A program made the position numbers and the translations under genes. The notes below the pieces were generated by a model. That model saw only the letters and a program-made list of their open reading frames with translations. It ran no database searches and was not told the origin of the DNA. A DNA stretch of 15,699 nucleotides from Flavobacteriaceae bacterium UBA7446 (GTDB lineage: Bacteria; Bacteroidota; Bacteroidia; Flavobacteriales; Flavobacteriaceae): positions 471 through 16,169 of the forward strand of contig DLPY01000020.1 of NCBI GenBank assembly GCA_002478685.1, in the 5' to 3' direction. Shown here in pieces: positions 1 to 7,910 of this stretch; positions within the stretch are counted from its first letter, which is position 1; each line of letters begins with the position of its first letter.

Positions 1-1
1 T

Positions 2-985
2 ATTTCAAAACACTTCTTTAACAATCCTGATGAATTTGCAGATGCTTTTGCAAGAGCATGGTTCAAACTTCTTCACAGAGACATGGGCCCCAAAAGCAAC
101 TATGTTGCCGGAGATTTTAAAGATGTAGAATACATTTGGCAAGACCCTGTTGCGGCTGGTAAAGTTCTTTCGGATAATGAAGAAAAAGCGGTTCGCGCTG
201 AATTGGCAAATAGCGGACTGACACAGCAGCAAATGATCGAAACCGCATGGGCATCTGCTTCCACATTTAGAGGCTCAGATAATCGTGGTGGCGCTAATGG
301 TGCAAGAATACGATTGGAACCTCAAAAAAACTGGGAGGTGAACAACCCTTCACAATTAGCAAGTGTTTTGGAAGTATATGAACGAATCGCTGCTGACAAG
401 GGTGCCAGTATTGCTGATATTATTGTTATTGGAGGTGCTGTTGGTATTGAAATGGCTAGTGGAACTAAAGTAGAAGTAACTACGGGTCGTGGAGATGCCA
501 CACAAGAAAATACCGACATAAACTCATTTGAATTGCTAAAACCCAAAGCTTGTGGATTTAGAAACTATTCAGAAAAGGAATTTGCGGTTTCGCCCGAAGA
601 AATAATGTTGGACAAGGCACAACTTTTAGGATTAAACCCTGTTGAAATGACCGTTTTAGTTGGCGGATTGCGCGCTTTGGGTGTTTCTCATTCTGGCGAT
701 GGTATCTGGACTGATGGGAAACTTGACAATTCATGGTTTAAAGAACTTTTATCTATGGATATTAAGTGGTATACTTCTGGCTATAACTCATATAATGGAG
801 TTGATAGAGCTACTGGGGAAAGCGTTCGCACAGCGTCTCGCACTGATTTGGTTTTTGGTTCAAATTCGGAACTTAGAGCTATTGGAGAAGTTTATGCTCA
901 AGATGATAATAATGAGAAGTTTGTGAAAGATTTTATTGCCGCTTGGAATAAAGTCATGAACGCAGATCGCTTTGATTTGAATTAA
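2..985 (+). CDS. katG: Catalase-peroxidase KatG, C-terminal part (5' end outside window)
   Basis: The reading frame is open from base 2 and gives 327 visible residues of a protein normally about 740 long, so the haem-binding half is off the left edge. The visible part starts in the end of the N-terminal peroxidase domain ([12 protein letters not shown], a KatG hallmark) and continues through the haem-free C-terminal domain, with [13 protein letters not shown], the [11 protein letters not shown] region, [18 protein letters not shown] and the ending [14 protein letters not shown]. The enzyme removes hydrogen peroxide by catalase and peroxidase reactions. One oddity is that the residue after MGPKS is Asn (codon 98-100), where KatG proteins usually have the mobile switch Arg of MGPKSRY. 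The following stretch up to IWQDP is also divergent. A hairpin terminator follows 31 bases after the stop. Identity is very secure; catalase competence is not. Confidence 0.96.
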   Translation: MSKHFFNNPDEFADAFARAWFKLLHRDMGPKSNYVAGDFKDVEYIWQDPVAAGKVLSDNEEKAVRAELANSGLTQQQMIETAWASASTFRGSDNRGGANGARIRLEPQKNWEVNNPSQLASVLEVYERIAADKGASIADIIVIGGAVGIEMASGTKVEVTTGRGDATQENTDINSFELLKPKACGFRNYSEKEFAVSPEEIMLDKAQLLGLNPVEMTVLVGGLRALGVSHSGDGIWTDGKLDNSWFKELLSMDIKWYTSGYNSYNGVDRATGESVRTASRTDLVFGSNSELRAIGEVYAQDDNNEKFVKDFIAAWNKVMNADRFDLN

Positions 986-1016
986 GACTGTCGAAAAGTA
1001 AAATACTATTAGCGTT

Positions 1017-1046
1017 AAAAACCCGATGACATCATCGGGTTTTTTT
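1017..1046 (+). terminator. Rho-independent terminator after katG
   Basis: A perfect 9-bp inverted repeat, ACCCGATGA (1021-1029) and TCATCGGGT (1032-1040), is preceded by four A and followed by a run of T. It ends katG transcription and insulates the ftsK operon, whose start codon is 22 bases further on. Confidence 0.9.
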
Positions 1047-1068
1047 GTTGTATTTTTGATTATTAAAT

Positions 1069-3339
1069 ATGAGTATTAAAGAGAAATTCCGCTTGAAAGG
1101 ACTCAATCGCCAACAGCAAATTGTGTGGGGTGCACTTTGTGTGCTTATTGCCATTTTGTCGTTTACTGCCTTTGTTTCATTTTTTCAAACATGGAAAATT
1201 GACCAAAGTGCCATCGGTGAACTTTCCAACAGAGAAATTCCTGTAGAAAATAGCATCCGAAAATTAGGTGCTTCTCTAAGTCATTTATTTATCTACCAAG
1301 GTGTTGGTGTTGGTTCTTTTTTCATTGTTTTTATGATTTTGGTTACTGGCGTAAGTCATTTTATTAATTCAGGGACAAACAAACTAGGCATTCGTTGGAT
1401 TTGGACATTATTGCTATCGCTTTGGTTATCGGTTGGTTTAGCGTTGGTTTTACCAAAATATCCATTGCTGAGTGGTGTAACAGGGTTTGAAGCAAATGCC
1501 TTGATGGTACACTACATTGGTCCGTTGGGGGTTGCTAGCATATTGCTGCTTATTGCCGTAGCTTTTTTGGTATATCAACTAAAATGGAAACCCGAAAACC
1601 TGCGCTTTTCATCTAAAAATACAACATCACCAAATGTAGTTGAAGATGAAGTAACTGAAGTTTCGTTTGATTCTCCTTACACTGAAAAAGAACCACCTAT
1701 TTTAGAAGAAGATAAGCCTAAACCGATAAAAAAATCAGCATCAATGGGCGACGATGTAGCGTTGTCGGTCACGGAAACCGAGGAGGACGAAATTGTTAAA
1801 AAAGCAAAAAAATTGGTTGCAGATTTTGGTGAAGTTGATCCAACCCTTGAGTTAAAAAATTTCCGCTCCCCTACCGAGTCGTTGCTAAAAAGCTATCCGC
1901 ACGAAGGTATCACCATTAATGAGCAGGAGCTTGAAGAAAATAAGGATCGCATTGTAGACACGCTCAAAAATTATCAAATTGGCATTGCAGATATCAAAGC
2001 TACTATTGGTCCAACGGTAACACTTTATGAAATAGTTCCCGCAGCGGGTGTACGCATTTCTAAAATCAAAAACTTGGAAGACGATATTGCGCTATCGCTT
2101 TCAGCATTGGGTATACGAATTATTGCCCCTATCCCAGGAAAAGGAACAGTGGGAATTGAAGTACCAAATAAAAAAGCAACCATTGTTTCGATGCGCTCTG
2201 TGATACTAGCAAAAAAGTTTCAAGAGGCAGAAATGGAACTTCCACTTGCACTTGGGAAAACCATCAGCAACGAAACTTTTGTGGTGGATTTGGCTAAGAT
2301 GCCGCACCTACTCATGGCAGGGGCTACAGGACAAGGAAAGTCGGTTGGGTTAAATGCAATTTTGACTTCATTGCTCTACAAAAAGCACCCTGCTGAAATC
2401 AAATTTATACTTGTTGACCCTAAAAAGGTTGAGCTTACACTTTTTAATAAAATTGAACGTCACTATTTGGCGAAACTGCCAGATACAGATGATGCCATTA
2501 TAACTGATAACAAGCAAGTAATCAATACGCTCAATTCGTTGTGTATTGAAATGGATTCGCGTTATGACTTGCTCAAAACAGCAATGTGTCGTAATATAAA
2601 AGAATACAATGCCAAGTTTAAAGAACGAAGGCTAAATCCACACGATGGCCATATCTATTTACCTTATATCGTGTTGGTTATTGATGAGTTTGCAGATCTT
2701 ATCATGACCACGGGAAAAGAAGTAGAAACCCCCATAGCACGCCTGGCACAGCTAGCACGAGCCGTAGGAATTCACTTGATTATTGCCACGCAACGCCCAT
2801 CGGTGAATGTGATAACGGGACTGATTAAAGCCAACTTCCCTGCACGCATCGCTTTTCGGGTTACTTCCAAAGTTGACTCGAGAACTATTTTAGATAGCGG
2901 TGGAGCAGAGCAATTGATAGGTCGAGGTGATATGTTGTTTACACAAGGAAACAATCTCATCAGACTACAATGTGCGTTTGTTGATACACCCGAAGTGGAA
3001 AAAATTACAGATTTTATTGGGTCGCAACGCGCTTATCCGGATGCGCATTTACTGCCTGAATATGTTTCTGAGGAATACGAGTCAACAAAAGAAAATAATA
3101 TCGCAGACCGCGATGCCCTATTTAAAGAGGCTGCTGAAGTGGTTGTGAATGCCCAGCAAGGTTCGGCATCGCTTTTGCAACGCAAGCTAAAACTGGGGTA
3201 CAATAGAGCAGGTCGTATTATAGACCAACTAGAAGCCGCAGGAATTGTAGGGTCTTTTGAAGGAAGTAAAGCCCGAGAAGTCATGTTTAGAGACGTGATT
3301 TCGTTACATGAATTTTTAGCAAAAGAAAATGAAAATTAA
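1069..3339 (+). CDS. ftsK: FtsK/SpoIIIE-type DNA translocase
   Basis: This is a 756-residue membrane-anchored ATPase that pumps chromosomal DNA at the division septum and directs dimer resolution at dif. Four hydrophobic segments lie near residues 18-39, 77-99, 108-128 and 148-169. A charged linker runs to about 230, followed by the motor. Walker A is GATGQGKS (418-425, with K424) and Walker B is IVLVIDEFADLI (D539, E540). The C-terminal ~65 residues (from about 690) form the winged-helix gamma domain with LLQRKLKLGYNRAGRIIDQL, which in this family reads the polar guide sequences (KOPS). The linker is short compared with E. coli FtsK, as is usual outside the gammaproteobacteria. The start is the first ATG after the katG terminator, and no Shine-Dalgarno sequence is visible. 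The 3' end overlaps the next gene by 11 bases, so the four downstream genes are probably co-transcribed. Confidence 0.96.
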   Translation: MSIKEKFRLKGLNRQQQIVWGALCVLIAILSFTAFVSFFQTWKIDQSAIGELSNREIPVENSIRKLGASLSHLFIYQGVGVGSFFIVFMILVTGVSHFINSGTNKLGIRWIWTLLLSLWLSVGLALVLPKYPLLSGVTGFEANALMVHYIGPLGVASILLLIAVAFLVYQLKWKPENLRFSSKNTTSPNVVEDEVTEVSFDSPYTEKEPPILEEDKPKPIKKSASMGDDVALSVTETEEDEIVKKAKKLVADFGEVDPTLELKNFRSPTESLLKSYPHEGITINEQELEENKDRIVDTLKNYQIGIADIKATIGPTVTLYEIVPAAGVRISKIKNLEDDIALSLSALGIRIIAPIPGKGTVGIEVPNKKATIVSMRSVILAKKFQEAEMELPLALGKTISNETFVVDLAKMPHLLMAGATGQGKSVGLNAILTSLLYKKHPAEIKFILVDPKKVELTLFNKIERHYLAKLPDTDDAIITDNKQVINTLNSLCIEMDSRYDLLKTAMCRNIKEYNAKFKERRLNPHDGHIYLPYIVLVIDEFADLIMTTGKEVETPIARLAQLARAVGIHLIIATQRPSVNVITGLIKANFPARIAFRVTSKVDSRTILDSGGAEQLIGRGDMLFTQGNNLIRLQCAFVDTPEVEKITDFIGSQRAYPDAHLLPEYVSEEYESTKENNIADRDALFKEAAEVVVNAQQGSASLLQRKLKLGYNRAGRIIDQLEAAGIVGSFEGSKAREVMFRDVISLHEFLAKENEN

Positions 3340-3967
3340 ACTCTTATTTGTTAGTCTACTCAGCACTGGATTTATATTTGCGCAAGACCAACGTGCTGCA
3401 ACATTATTAGAAGAAGTTTCTGAAACTCTAGCCAATTATTCCAATATATATATTGAATTTAGTTACGAATTGGTAAACCGAAAAGAATATATCAAGCAAA
3501 AAGAACAGGGTACATTGGTATTGCAAGACAATAAATACCTACTCCATTTGATGGGTATTCAACAACTAAGTGATGGTAAAAATGTGTACACCATTAACAA
3601 AGAAAACGAAGAAGTACTTATTGAACCCGTGGATACAGAGCTTAGCGAAGGGCTGAATCCCTCCGAGCTGTTTTCGTTTTACAAAGAAGGATACCTGTCT
3701 TCGTGGGATATTGCACAACCCCTGTATGACGACAGAACGATTCAATTTGTTAAGCTAACACCAATTGACACCTATGCGCAAGTAGCCTATTTGCTTTTGG
3801 GAATCGATACCAAAACAAAGCATATTTACAAGCTTATTGAAGTAGGCGAAAACGGAACTGAGACCACACTAACTGTGCGTTCGTTTACACCAAACAAAAT
3901 ATTACCCACAAATACTTTTGTCTTTTCTGAGGCAGACTATCCAAACTACTATATCGATAGATTTTAA
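3329..3967 (+). CDS. LolA-like periplasmic lipoprotein carrier
   Basis: This 212-residue protein has an N-terminal signal peptide (MKIKLLFVSLLSTGFIFA, probable cleavage before QDQ at residue 19). The body is rich in beta-strand and has the LolA/LolB-like half-barrel pattern: an early helix with repeated Leu (AATLLEEVSETLANYSN), a strand with FSYELVNRK, then QGTLVLQDNKYLLHLMGIQQLSDGKNVYTIN. LolA ferries lipoproteins from the inner-membrane LolCDE complex across the periplasm. The gene starts inside the end of ftsK (11-base overlap), and its stop codon shares one base with the start of the LptG-like permease gene. Its place between ftsK and an envelope permease gene is the usual flavobacterial arrangement and supports the call. 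Sequence similarity in the LolA superfamily is weak, so a general outer-membrane lipoprotein carrier is as far as the sequence alone goes. Confidence 0.82.
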   Translation: MKIKLLFVSLLSTGFIFAQDQRAATLLEEVSETLANYSNIYIEFSYELVNRKEYIKQKEQGTLVLQDNKYLLHLMGIQQLSDGKNVYTINKENEEVLIEPVDTELSEGLNPSELFSFYKEGYLSSWDIAQPLYDDRTIQFVKLTPIDTYAQVAYLLLGIDTKTKHIYKLIEVGENGTETTLTVRSFTPNKILPTNTFVFSEADYPNYYIDRF

Positions 3968-5409
3968 TGAAGCTACCATTAATAGATCGTTACATTTTAA
4001 AAAGCTATCTTACTGTTTTAGTAAGTTTCTTTTTTATTCTGATGTTTATTTTCATCATACAAACCGTTTGGGTATTTATTGATGAGTTTGCTGGCAAAGG
4101 ACTGGATGTGAGTGTATTGCTTCGATTTTTACTGTATTATTCGCCAAAATTAGTTCCATTAGTATTACCGCTTACAATCCTTTTGGCATCCATAATGACT
4201 TTTGGGAATTTTGCAGAACGTTATGAGTTTGCTGCCATGAAGTCAGCTGGAATTTCATTAATGCGAGCCATGCGCTCACTCATTGTTGTGAATAGTATTG
4301 CTTGTTTGACCACGTTTTATGTTGCCAACACCGTAATTCCTCTGGCAGAATTTAAGACGTATAACCTGAGAAAGAATCTTTCTAAAATGCGACCTGCATT
4401 GGCAATAACCGAGGGTATGTTTAACGATATTGGCGAGAGCAATATCAAAGTGGAAAGAAAATACGGCGAAAATGATAAGCTACTTGAGGGGGTAATCATC
4501 CACGAAAAATCACCAAATCAAATCAATAATGTTGTGATTAAAGCCGCACGAGGCGAACTTAAAAGTGATGAGTTACAAGAAGGCTTGCAGTTGGTTTTGT
4601 ATGATGGTTATCGATATGAAGAAATTGTGCAAAAGAATAAGCGTAAAAAAAATGATCCGCATAGCCGAATTGCCTTTAAACAATACAGCATGAATATTGA
4701 TTTAAGATCATTTAATAGTGTAGATTTAGATGAAACTAGTTATACCAACACATTTAAAATGCAAAACTTTGAAGAGCTTAGCCAAAGCATAGACTCATTG
4801 ACAAAAAACTATGTTTCGGAAATTGAAGGTTTTGCCAACACCCTATATCTCAGAACAGGAATCAAATCTGTCGATAGACTAAAAAATTCGTACACAAATT
4901 ATAGCTACAAAGGGAAAAAAGCCTATTTGGATTTATATACCACAAGACAACAAAGACGAATTTTGGACGGTGCAAGAATAAATATTGAAACACAAATCAA
5001 TAATTTAAAAAATCAAAAACGTGTATTTTTTATTCGTGAGAAAGTGATAAACCTCCACCGACTTTGGCGTGATGATAAATTTGTAAATGCTTATGCGGCA
5101 CTGCTTTTGTTCTTTGTTGGTGCTCCACTTGGTGCTATTATTCGAAAAGGTGGCTTTGGATTACCAATTGTAGTAGCTTTGACCATATTTTTGACCTATC
5201 ACTTTGCAGGGACACTATTCAAAAACAGTGCAGAGGACGGCAGTCTTCATCCTTTTTGGGGTGCATGGCTCATTTCTATTGTGCTAACTGTTGTAGGCTT
5301 AGTAGCTACGATTCGTGCCAGTAAAGATAAATCTGTTTTTGACGCGGAACGTCTGAAATTAAATTTAAAAGTACCCTTAAATCTAATTTTAAAAAGATTG
5401 AAAAGATGA
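3967..5409 (+). CDS. lptG: LptF/LptG (YjgP/YjgQ) family permease
   Basis: This 480-residue inner-membrane protein has the family layout. Three N-terminal membrane segments (about residues 14-36, 60-80 and 103-124) are followed by a large soluble domain (about 130-365) and three C-terminal segments (about 376-393, 396-418 and 431-450). The cytoplasmic loop after segment two carries the conserved pattern [17 protein letters not shown] (84-100), thought to contact the LptB ATPase. LptF and LptG form the permease that extracts lipopolysaccharide for export. The soluble domain is longer than in E. coli LptG (about 360 residues in total) and contains a charged, probably coiled insert around residues 270-360, which is common in Bacteroidota members. 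The gene is joined to its neighbours by TAATG at the start (1-base overlap) and ATGA at the end (4 bases). Whether it plays the LptF or the LptG role cannot be told from this sequence alone. Confidence 0.88.
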   Translation: MKLPLIDRYILKSYLTVLVSFFFILMFIFIIQTVWVFIDEFAGKGLDVSVLLRFLLYYSPKLVPLVLPLTILLASIMTFGNFAERYEFAAMKSAGISLMRAMRSLIVVNSIACLTTFYVANTVIPLAEFKTYNLRKNLSKMRPALAITEGMFNDIGESNIKVERKYGENDKLLEGVIIHEKSPNQINNVVIKAARGELKSDELQEGLQLVLYDGYRYEEIVQKNKRKKNDPHSRIAFKQYSMNIDLRSFNSVDLDETSYTNTFKMQNFEELSQSIDSLTKNYVSEIEGFANTLYLRTGIKSVDRLKNSYTNYSYKGKKAYLDLYTTRQQRRILDGARINIETQINNLKNQKRVFFIREKVINLHRLWRDDKFVNAYAALLLFFVGAPLGAIIRKGGFGLPIVVALTIFLTYHFAGTLFKNSAEDGSLHPFWGAWLISIVLTVVGLVATIRASKDKSVFDAERLKLNLKVPLNLILKRLKR

Positions 5410-6518
5410 AAAAAGATATTCGCTTAGACTGTATTGAAGATGCTATTGAAGATATTCGAAACGGAAAAGCAATCATTGTGGTTGATGATGAAAATCGTGA
5501 AAACGAAGGAGATTTTGTATGTGCCGCCGAAATGATAACACCTGAAATGATAAACTTTATGGCAAAAGAAGGTAGGGGATTAATCTGTACGCCCATTACT
5601 GAAGAACGTTGCCGTGAGTTAGACCTCTACCCTATGGCAAGTAACAATACCGACCCTATGGGAACTGCTTTTACCGTTTCCATCGATCTAAAGGGAAATG
5701 GCGTGACTTCTGGGATTTCAGTAGCAGATAGAGCTAAAACGGTTCGAAAACTTATAAGTACTGATGCAAATTCGCATGATTTTCTGCGTCCCGGACACAT
5801 TTTTCCATTAGCTGCAAAAAAAGGGGGTGTATTACGCCGCACTGGTCATACCGAAGCCGCCATTGACTTTGCCCGCTTAGCAGGATTTCAGCCCGCAGGA
5901 GTAATTGTCGAAATCATGAATGAAGACGGCACTATGGCACGCTTACCACAGCTGCGAAAAGTAGCTGATGCATTTCATCTTAAACTTGTTTCTATTGAAG
6001 ATTTGGTAAGCTATCGCATGAAACATGATAGTTTAATAGAAGTGAAAGAAGACTTTGAAGTCGAAACTTCCTATGGGACGTTTCGACTTCGTGCCTTTCA
6101 TCAAAACACAAACAATCAAATCCACATTGCGCTAACAAAGGGCACTTGGTCAGAAGATGAGGCTGTACTAACACGTGTACACACCCAACAGTTAAATGGT
6201 GATTTATTACGTATTTTAAACCAAAATGCAACAAGCTCTCTAGATGCCATCTTTGAGCATATTGAAAAAGAAGGTAAAGGAGCTGTAATTTTTATCAATC
6301 AATTACAACCCGCACAACGCTTACTAGAACAACTAAAAGTGATTCAAAACCCAAAAGAGAACACACAAAAAATGGACGAAAAAGATTTTGGAATAGGCGC
6401 GCAAATGATTCACGCGGTTGGGATTCATAAAATAAAACTTCTGTCAAATAGTGATAAAATCAAGCGTGTAGGAATGTCTGGGTATGGGCTAGAGATTGTT
6501 TCGTACGAAACGTATTAA
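5406..6518 (+). CDS. ribB: 3,4-dihydroxy-2-butanone-4-phosphate synthase with degenerate GTP cyclohydrolase II domain
   Basis: This 370-residue riboflavin-pathway protein turns ribulose 5-phosphate into 3,4-dihydroxy-2-butanone 4-phosphate and formate. Residues 1-205 form a complete RibB domain: the metal and substrate acidic motif [11 protein letters not shown] (27-37), RPGHIFPL (128-135), [17 protein letters not shown] (144-160) and [11 protein letters not shown] (169-179). Residues about 206-370 align with GTP cyclohydrolase II (RibA) at their end (DFGIGAQMI at 327-335, GYGLEIV near the C-terminus) but lack its active site. The zinc site, normally RVHSECLTGD followed by two more Cys, reads [15 protein letters not shown] here and has no Cys. 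The catalytic RQEGRGIGL motif is replaced by NQLQPAQRL (299-307). The protein is therefore probably RibB only, and GTP cyclohydrolase II must come from another gene. The start is fixed by the ATGA overlap with the upstream permease gene. Confidence 0.93.
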   Translation: MKKDIRLDCIEDAIEDIRNGKAIIVVDDENRENEGDFVCAAEMITPEMINFMAKEGRGLICTPITEERCRELDLYPMASNNTDPMGTAFTVSIDLKGNGVTSGISVADRAKTVRKLISTDANSHDFLRPGHIFPLAAKKGGVLRRTGHTEAAIDFARLAGFQPAGVIVEIMNEDGTMARLPQLRKVADAFHLKLVSIEDLVSYRMKHDSLIEVKEDFEVETSYGTFRLRAFHQNTNNQIHIALTKGTWSEDEAVLTRVHTQQLNGDLLRILNQNATSSLDAIFEHIEKEGKGAVIFINQLQPAQRLLEQLKVIQNPKENTQKMDEKDFGIGAQMIHAVGIHKIKLLSNSDKIKRVGMSGYGLEIVSYETY

Positions 6519-6619
6519 AACATTCCTCCGCTAACGCTTTTTTTATTATTATCACTTCGTGCTATTTATTTAGTTTCAGGTTTAGAGCGAACATCCAAAA
6601 ATATTGTTACAAAGCAACA

Positions 6620-7375
6620 CTAAAAAAACCAGAGTTTAATTGCCATAACAACTACCATAGTTACCATAACAGCTTTAATTACTCCCTCTCCTTTTTTCAC
6701 TGAATATCGAGATGCAAAATAAGCTCCAGCAGCATTACCCGTTGCCAATGCAATACCATACTTCCATTCAATATTCCCAGAAAAAGCAAATGTGACTAAG
6801 GCTCCCGTTGTATAAATAAACGCAACGGCGACTTTAGTGGCATTTACACGAATCAAGTCCATGCGGTTTACATAATTCATAAACAGCATCATTATAAAAC
6901 CAATTCCTGCATTGATAAAACCACCATAAATACCAATAAAGAAGAATCCTACCATAGACCAAGTAAGGGTTTTACCAGTAGTTCTTGGAGTAGTAGCAAA
7001 GGCGTTGTATTTGGGCTTAAACACCATAAGCACTACCACCACAATCATGATAATGGCTAAAATTCGGTTGAATACATTTCCATCAATGTGAATAGCAATT
7101 CGAGCACCCAGTAACGCACCAAGTAACGCAACGCCACCCAAGTACAAGCTAAAAGGATACGAATTGATTTTTTTACTCCTAAAACCTAAGGTTGCTGAAC
7201 CGGTAGCAACCAAAATGGCAATGCGATTGGTTCCATTTGCAGTTGCCGAGGGCAACCCTAAAAAAATGAGTAAGGGCAACGTGAGTAGCGAGCCGCCTCC
7301 TGCCATGGTATTTATAAATCCAGCAAAAAGTCCGGCGGCTATGAGCAATAACAAATCGTAGGGAAAATCAATCAT
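6620..7375 (-). CDS. TauE/SafE family anion permease (candidate sulfite exporter)
   Basis: This 251-residue integral membrane protein is almost wholly hydrophobic, with about seven or eight membrane segments in two repeats. The N-terminal family motif is clear: AGLFAGFINTMAGGGSLLTL, followed by PLLIFLGLPSATANGTNRIA. A second copy lies near the middle (FFIGIYGGFINAGIGFIMML), which is diagnostic for TauE/SafE (DUF81). Family members move sulfite, sulfoacetate and related anions across the inner membrane, but many have unknown substrates. The gene stands alone, convergent with ribB and divergent from the tRNA gene. The TACATTTG box ends four bases before its ATG. A link to sulfite is tempting because the sulfate reduction genes lie 5 kb away, but they are not in the same operon. 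Confidence 0.88.
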   Translation of the reverse strand: MIDFPYDLLLLIAAGLFAGFINTMAGGGSLLTLPLLIFLGLPSATANGTNRIAILVATGSATLGFRSKKINSYPFSLYLGGVALLGALLGARIAIHIDGNVFNRILAIIMIVVVVLMVFKPKYNAFATTPRTTGKTLTWSMVGFFFIGIYGGFINAGIGFIMMLFMNYVNRMDLIRVNATKVAVAFIYTTGALVTFAFSGNIEWKYGIALATGNAAGAYFASRYSVKKGEGVIKAVMVTMVVVMAIKLWFF

Positions 7376-7379
7376 GACG

Positions 7380-7387
7380 CAAATGTA
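7380..7387 (-). promoter_or_regulatory. Candidate -7 promoter box of the TauE/SafE gene
   Basis: On the minus strand the sequence reads TACATTTG, four bases, ATG. This matches the Bacteroidota -7 consensus TAnnTTTG exactly. A TTG lies upstream, but only 14 bases from the box, shorter than the usual 17-23. Transcription would begin at or next to the start codon, giving an almost leaderless message. Confidence 0.45.
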
Positions 7388-7439
7388 GGCATTCGCGGAA
7401 ACAAGGAATAAATGCGTTTTTAGAAATAAAAAAAGGGAC

Positions 7440-7447
7440 TATATTTG
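7440..7447 (+). promoter_or_regulatory. Candidate -7 promoter box of tRNA-Ser
   Basis: TATATTTG matches TAnnTTTG and ends eight bases before the mature tRNA 5' end, which is where a tRNA promoter should be. The -33 region is only T-rich (GTTTTTAG around 7415-7422) and has no clear TTG. Confidence 0.55.
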
Positions 7448-7455
7448 CAGCCATT

Positions 7456-7540
7456 GGAGAAATGGCAGAGTGGTCGAATGCGGCGGTCTTGAAAACCGTT
7501 GAGGGTCACACCTCCGGGGGTTCGAATCCCTCTTTCTCCG
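7456..7540 (+). tRNA. tRNA-Ser (anticodon UGA)
   Basis: A class II tRNA of 85 bases folds cleanly. The acceptor stem GGAGAAA (7456-7462) pairs with TTTCTCC (7533-7539), with discriminator G at 7540. The anticodon stem GCGGT/ACCGT holds loop CTTGAAA with anticodon TGA at 7490-7492. A long variable arm with stem GAGG/CCTC lies around 7501-7514. The T arm GGGGG-TTCGAAT-CCCTC spans 7516-7532. The long variable arm and the anticodon both specify serine (UCA and related codons). CCA is not encoded. The 3' end was used as an integration target (see the repeat and remnant entries). Confidence 0.97.
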
Positions 7541-7541
7541 C
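7530..7541 (+). repeat. attL-like copy of a 12-bp direct repeat (in the tRNA-Ser 3' end)
   Basis: CTCTTTCTCCGC covers the end of the T arm, the acceptor 3' strand, the discriminator base and one base beyond. The same 12 bases recur at 7760-7771, exactly 230 bp downstream. Duplication of a tRNA 3' end is the standard mark of tyrosine-recombinase integration. Confidence 0.75.
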
Positions 7542-7771
7542 TGACCGATATAACCCCTTGATTTTCAGGGGGTTATATAAAACCTTACACAAAAGGTTAC
7601 ACAGATTGACGTTCTAACCAGCATTTTAATTTAAGTTAAAATGAATAAGTCAATCTACACAATACCAAAGCTTTGTAAAGCTAAAAACGGATGGTATGTA
7701 CACTTCCGATATAATGGCGTACAAAAACGTCATAACGTTGCCAACAAGGAACAAAACCTCTCTTTCTCCGC
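7541..7771 (+). mobile_element. Remnant of an element integrated at tRNA-Ser
   Basis: The 230 bp between the two copies of the tRNA 3' end look like the left end of an integrated element with its interior lost. In order they hold a 10-bp inverted repeat, ATATAACCCC (7548-7557) and GGGGTTATAT (7569-7578), and two direct copies of TTACACA twelve bases apart (7585-7591 and 7597-7603), suitable as integrase arm sites. Next come an inverted pair AACCTT/AAGGTT (7581-7586 and 7593-7598) and the first ~39 codons of an integrase-like gene (from 7641). Just past the right copy is a long hairpin that looks like the tRNA's original terminator, as expected if the right copy is the displaced chromosomal junction. 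Confidence 0.65.
7760..7771 (+). repeat. attR-like copy of the 12-bp direct repeat
   Basis: CTCTTTCTCCGC is identical to 7530-7541. It is followed at once by A-rich sequence and the hairpin at 7776-7807. Joining 7541 to 7772 would place that hairpin directly after the tRNA, giving a normal tRNA-terminator arrangement. Confidence 0.72.
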
Positions 7772-7808
7772 AAAAAAACCGAATACTTTCTTCAAGAAAG
7801 TTGGTTTC
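7772..7808 (+). terminator. Probable original terminator of tRNA-Ser, displaced by the insertion
   Basis: An inner perfect stem ACTTTCTT (7785-7792) / AAGAAAGT (7794-7801) is flanked by an outer stem AAACC (7776-7780) / GGTTT (7803-7807). The T run is short. Its position immediately after the right repeat copy suggests it once followed the tRNA directly. Confidence 0.55.
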
Positions 7809-7868
7809 TATGCTTGCCCAGGATGCCCACAGGGAAACACGTAGTAATCCCCTTCTTCAGCAATAAAG

Positions 7869-7896
7869 AAAACCCACAACTGCTGTTGTGGGTTTT
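7869..7896 (-). terminator. Hairpin terminator downstream of the HMA-GDPD gene (possibly bidirectional)
   Basis: A perfect 12-bp stem, AAAACCCACAAC (7869-7880) and GTTGTGGGTTTT (7885-7896), has loop TGCT. It lies 14 bases past the stop of the minus-strand gene. T runs are present on both strands, so it can also stop plus-strand reading from the integrase remnant. Confidence 0.85.
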
Positions 7897-7910
7897 TACA
7901 TACAATAAAG

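Larger units (their letters stand above)
7641..7844 (+). pseudogene. Truncated tyrosine integrase (N-terminal fragment only)
   Basis: This 67-codon frame starts MNKSIYTIPKLCKAKNGWYV and continues HFRYNGVQKRHNVANKEQN. That resembles the N-terminal arm-binding region of Bacteroidota tyrosine integrases, which start with a YTIPK-like strand followed by a WYVxFxYN strand. Full proteins have about 350-450 residues; the core-binding and catalytic domains (Arg...His-x-x-Arg...Tyr) are absent. Integrase-like sequence stops at codon 39 or 40, exactly where the right copy of the tRNA repeat begins (7760). The remaining codons are read through the repeat and the tRNA terminator and have no protein character. 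It sits 100 bp downstream of the tRNA, the usual place and orientation for an island integrase. The family call rests on a short stretch. Confidence 0.6.

Noticed and set aside
1051..1058. TATTTTTG as the ftsK promoter -7 box
   Set aside because: It fits TAnnTTTG and lies 10 bases before the ATG, but no TTG is found 17-23 bases upstream and the T-rich terminator tail makes a chance match likely.
6519..6619. A terminator between the convergent ribB and TauE/SafE genes
   Set aside because: Only stems of two to four base pairs near short T runs could be formed; no convincing hairpin.
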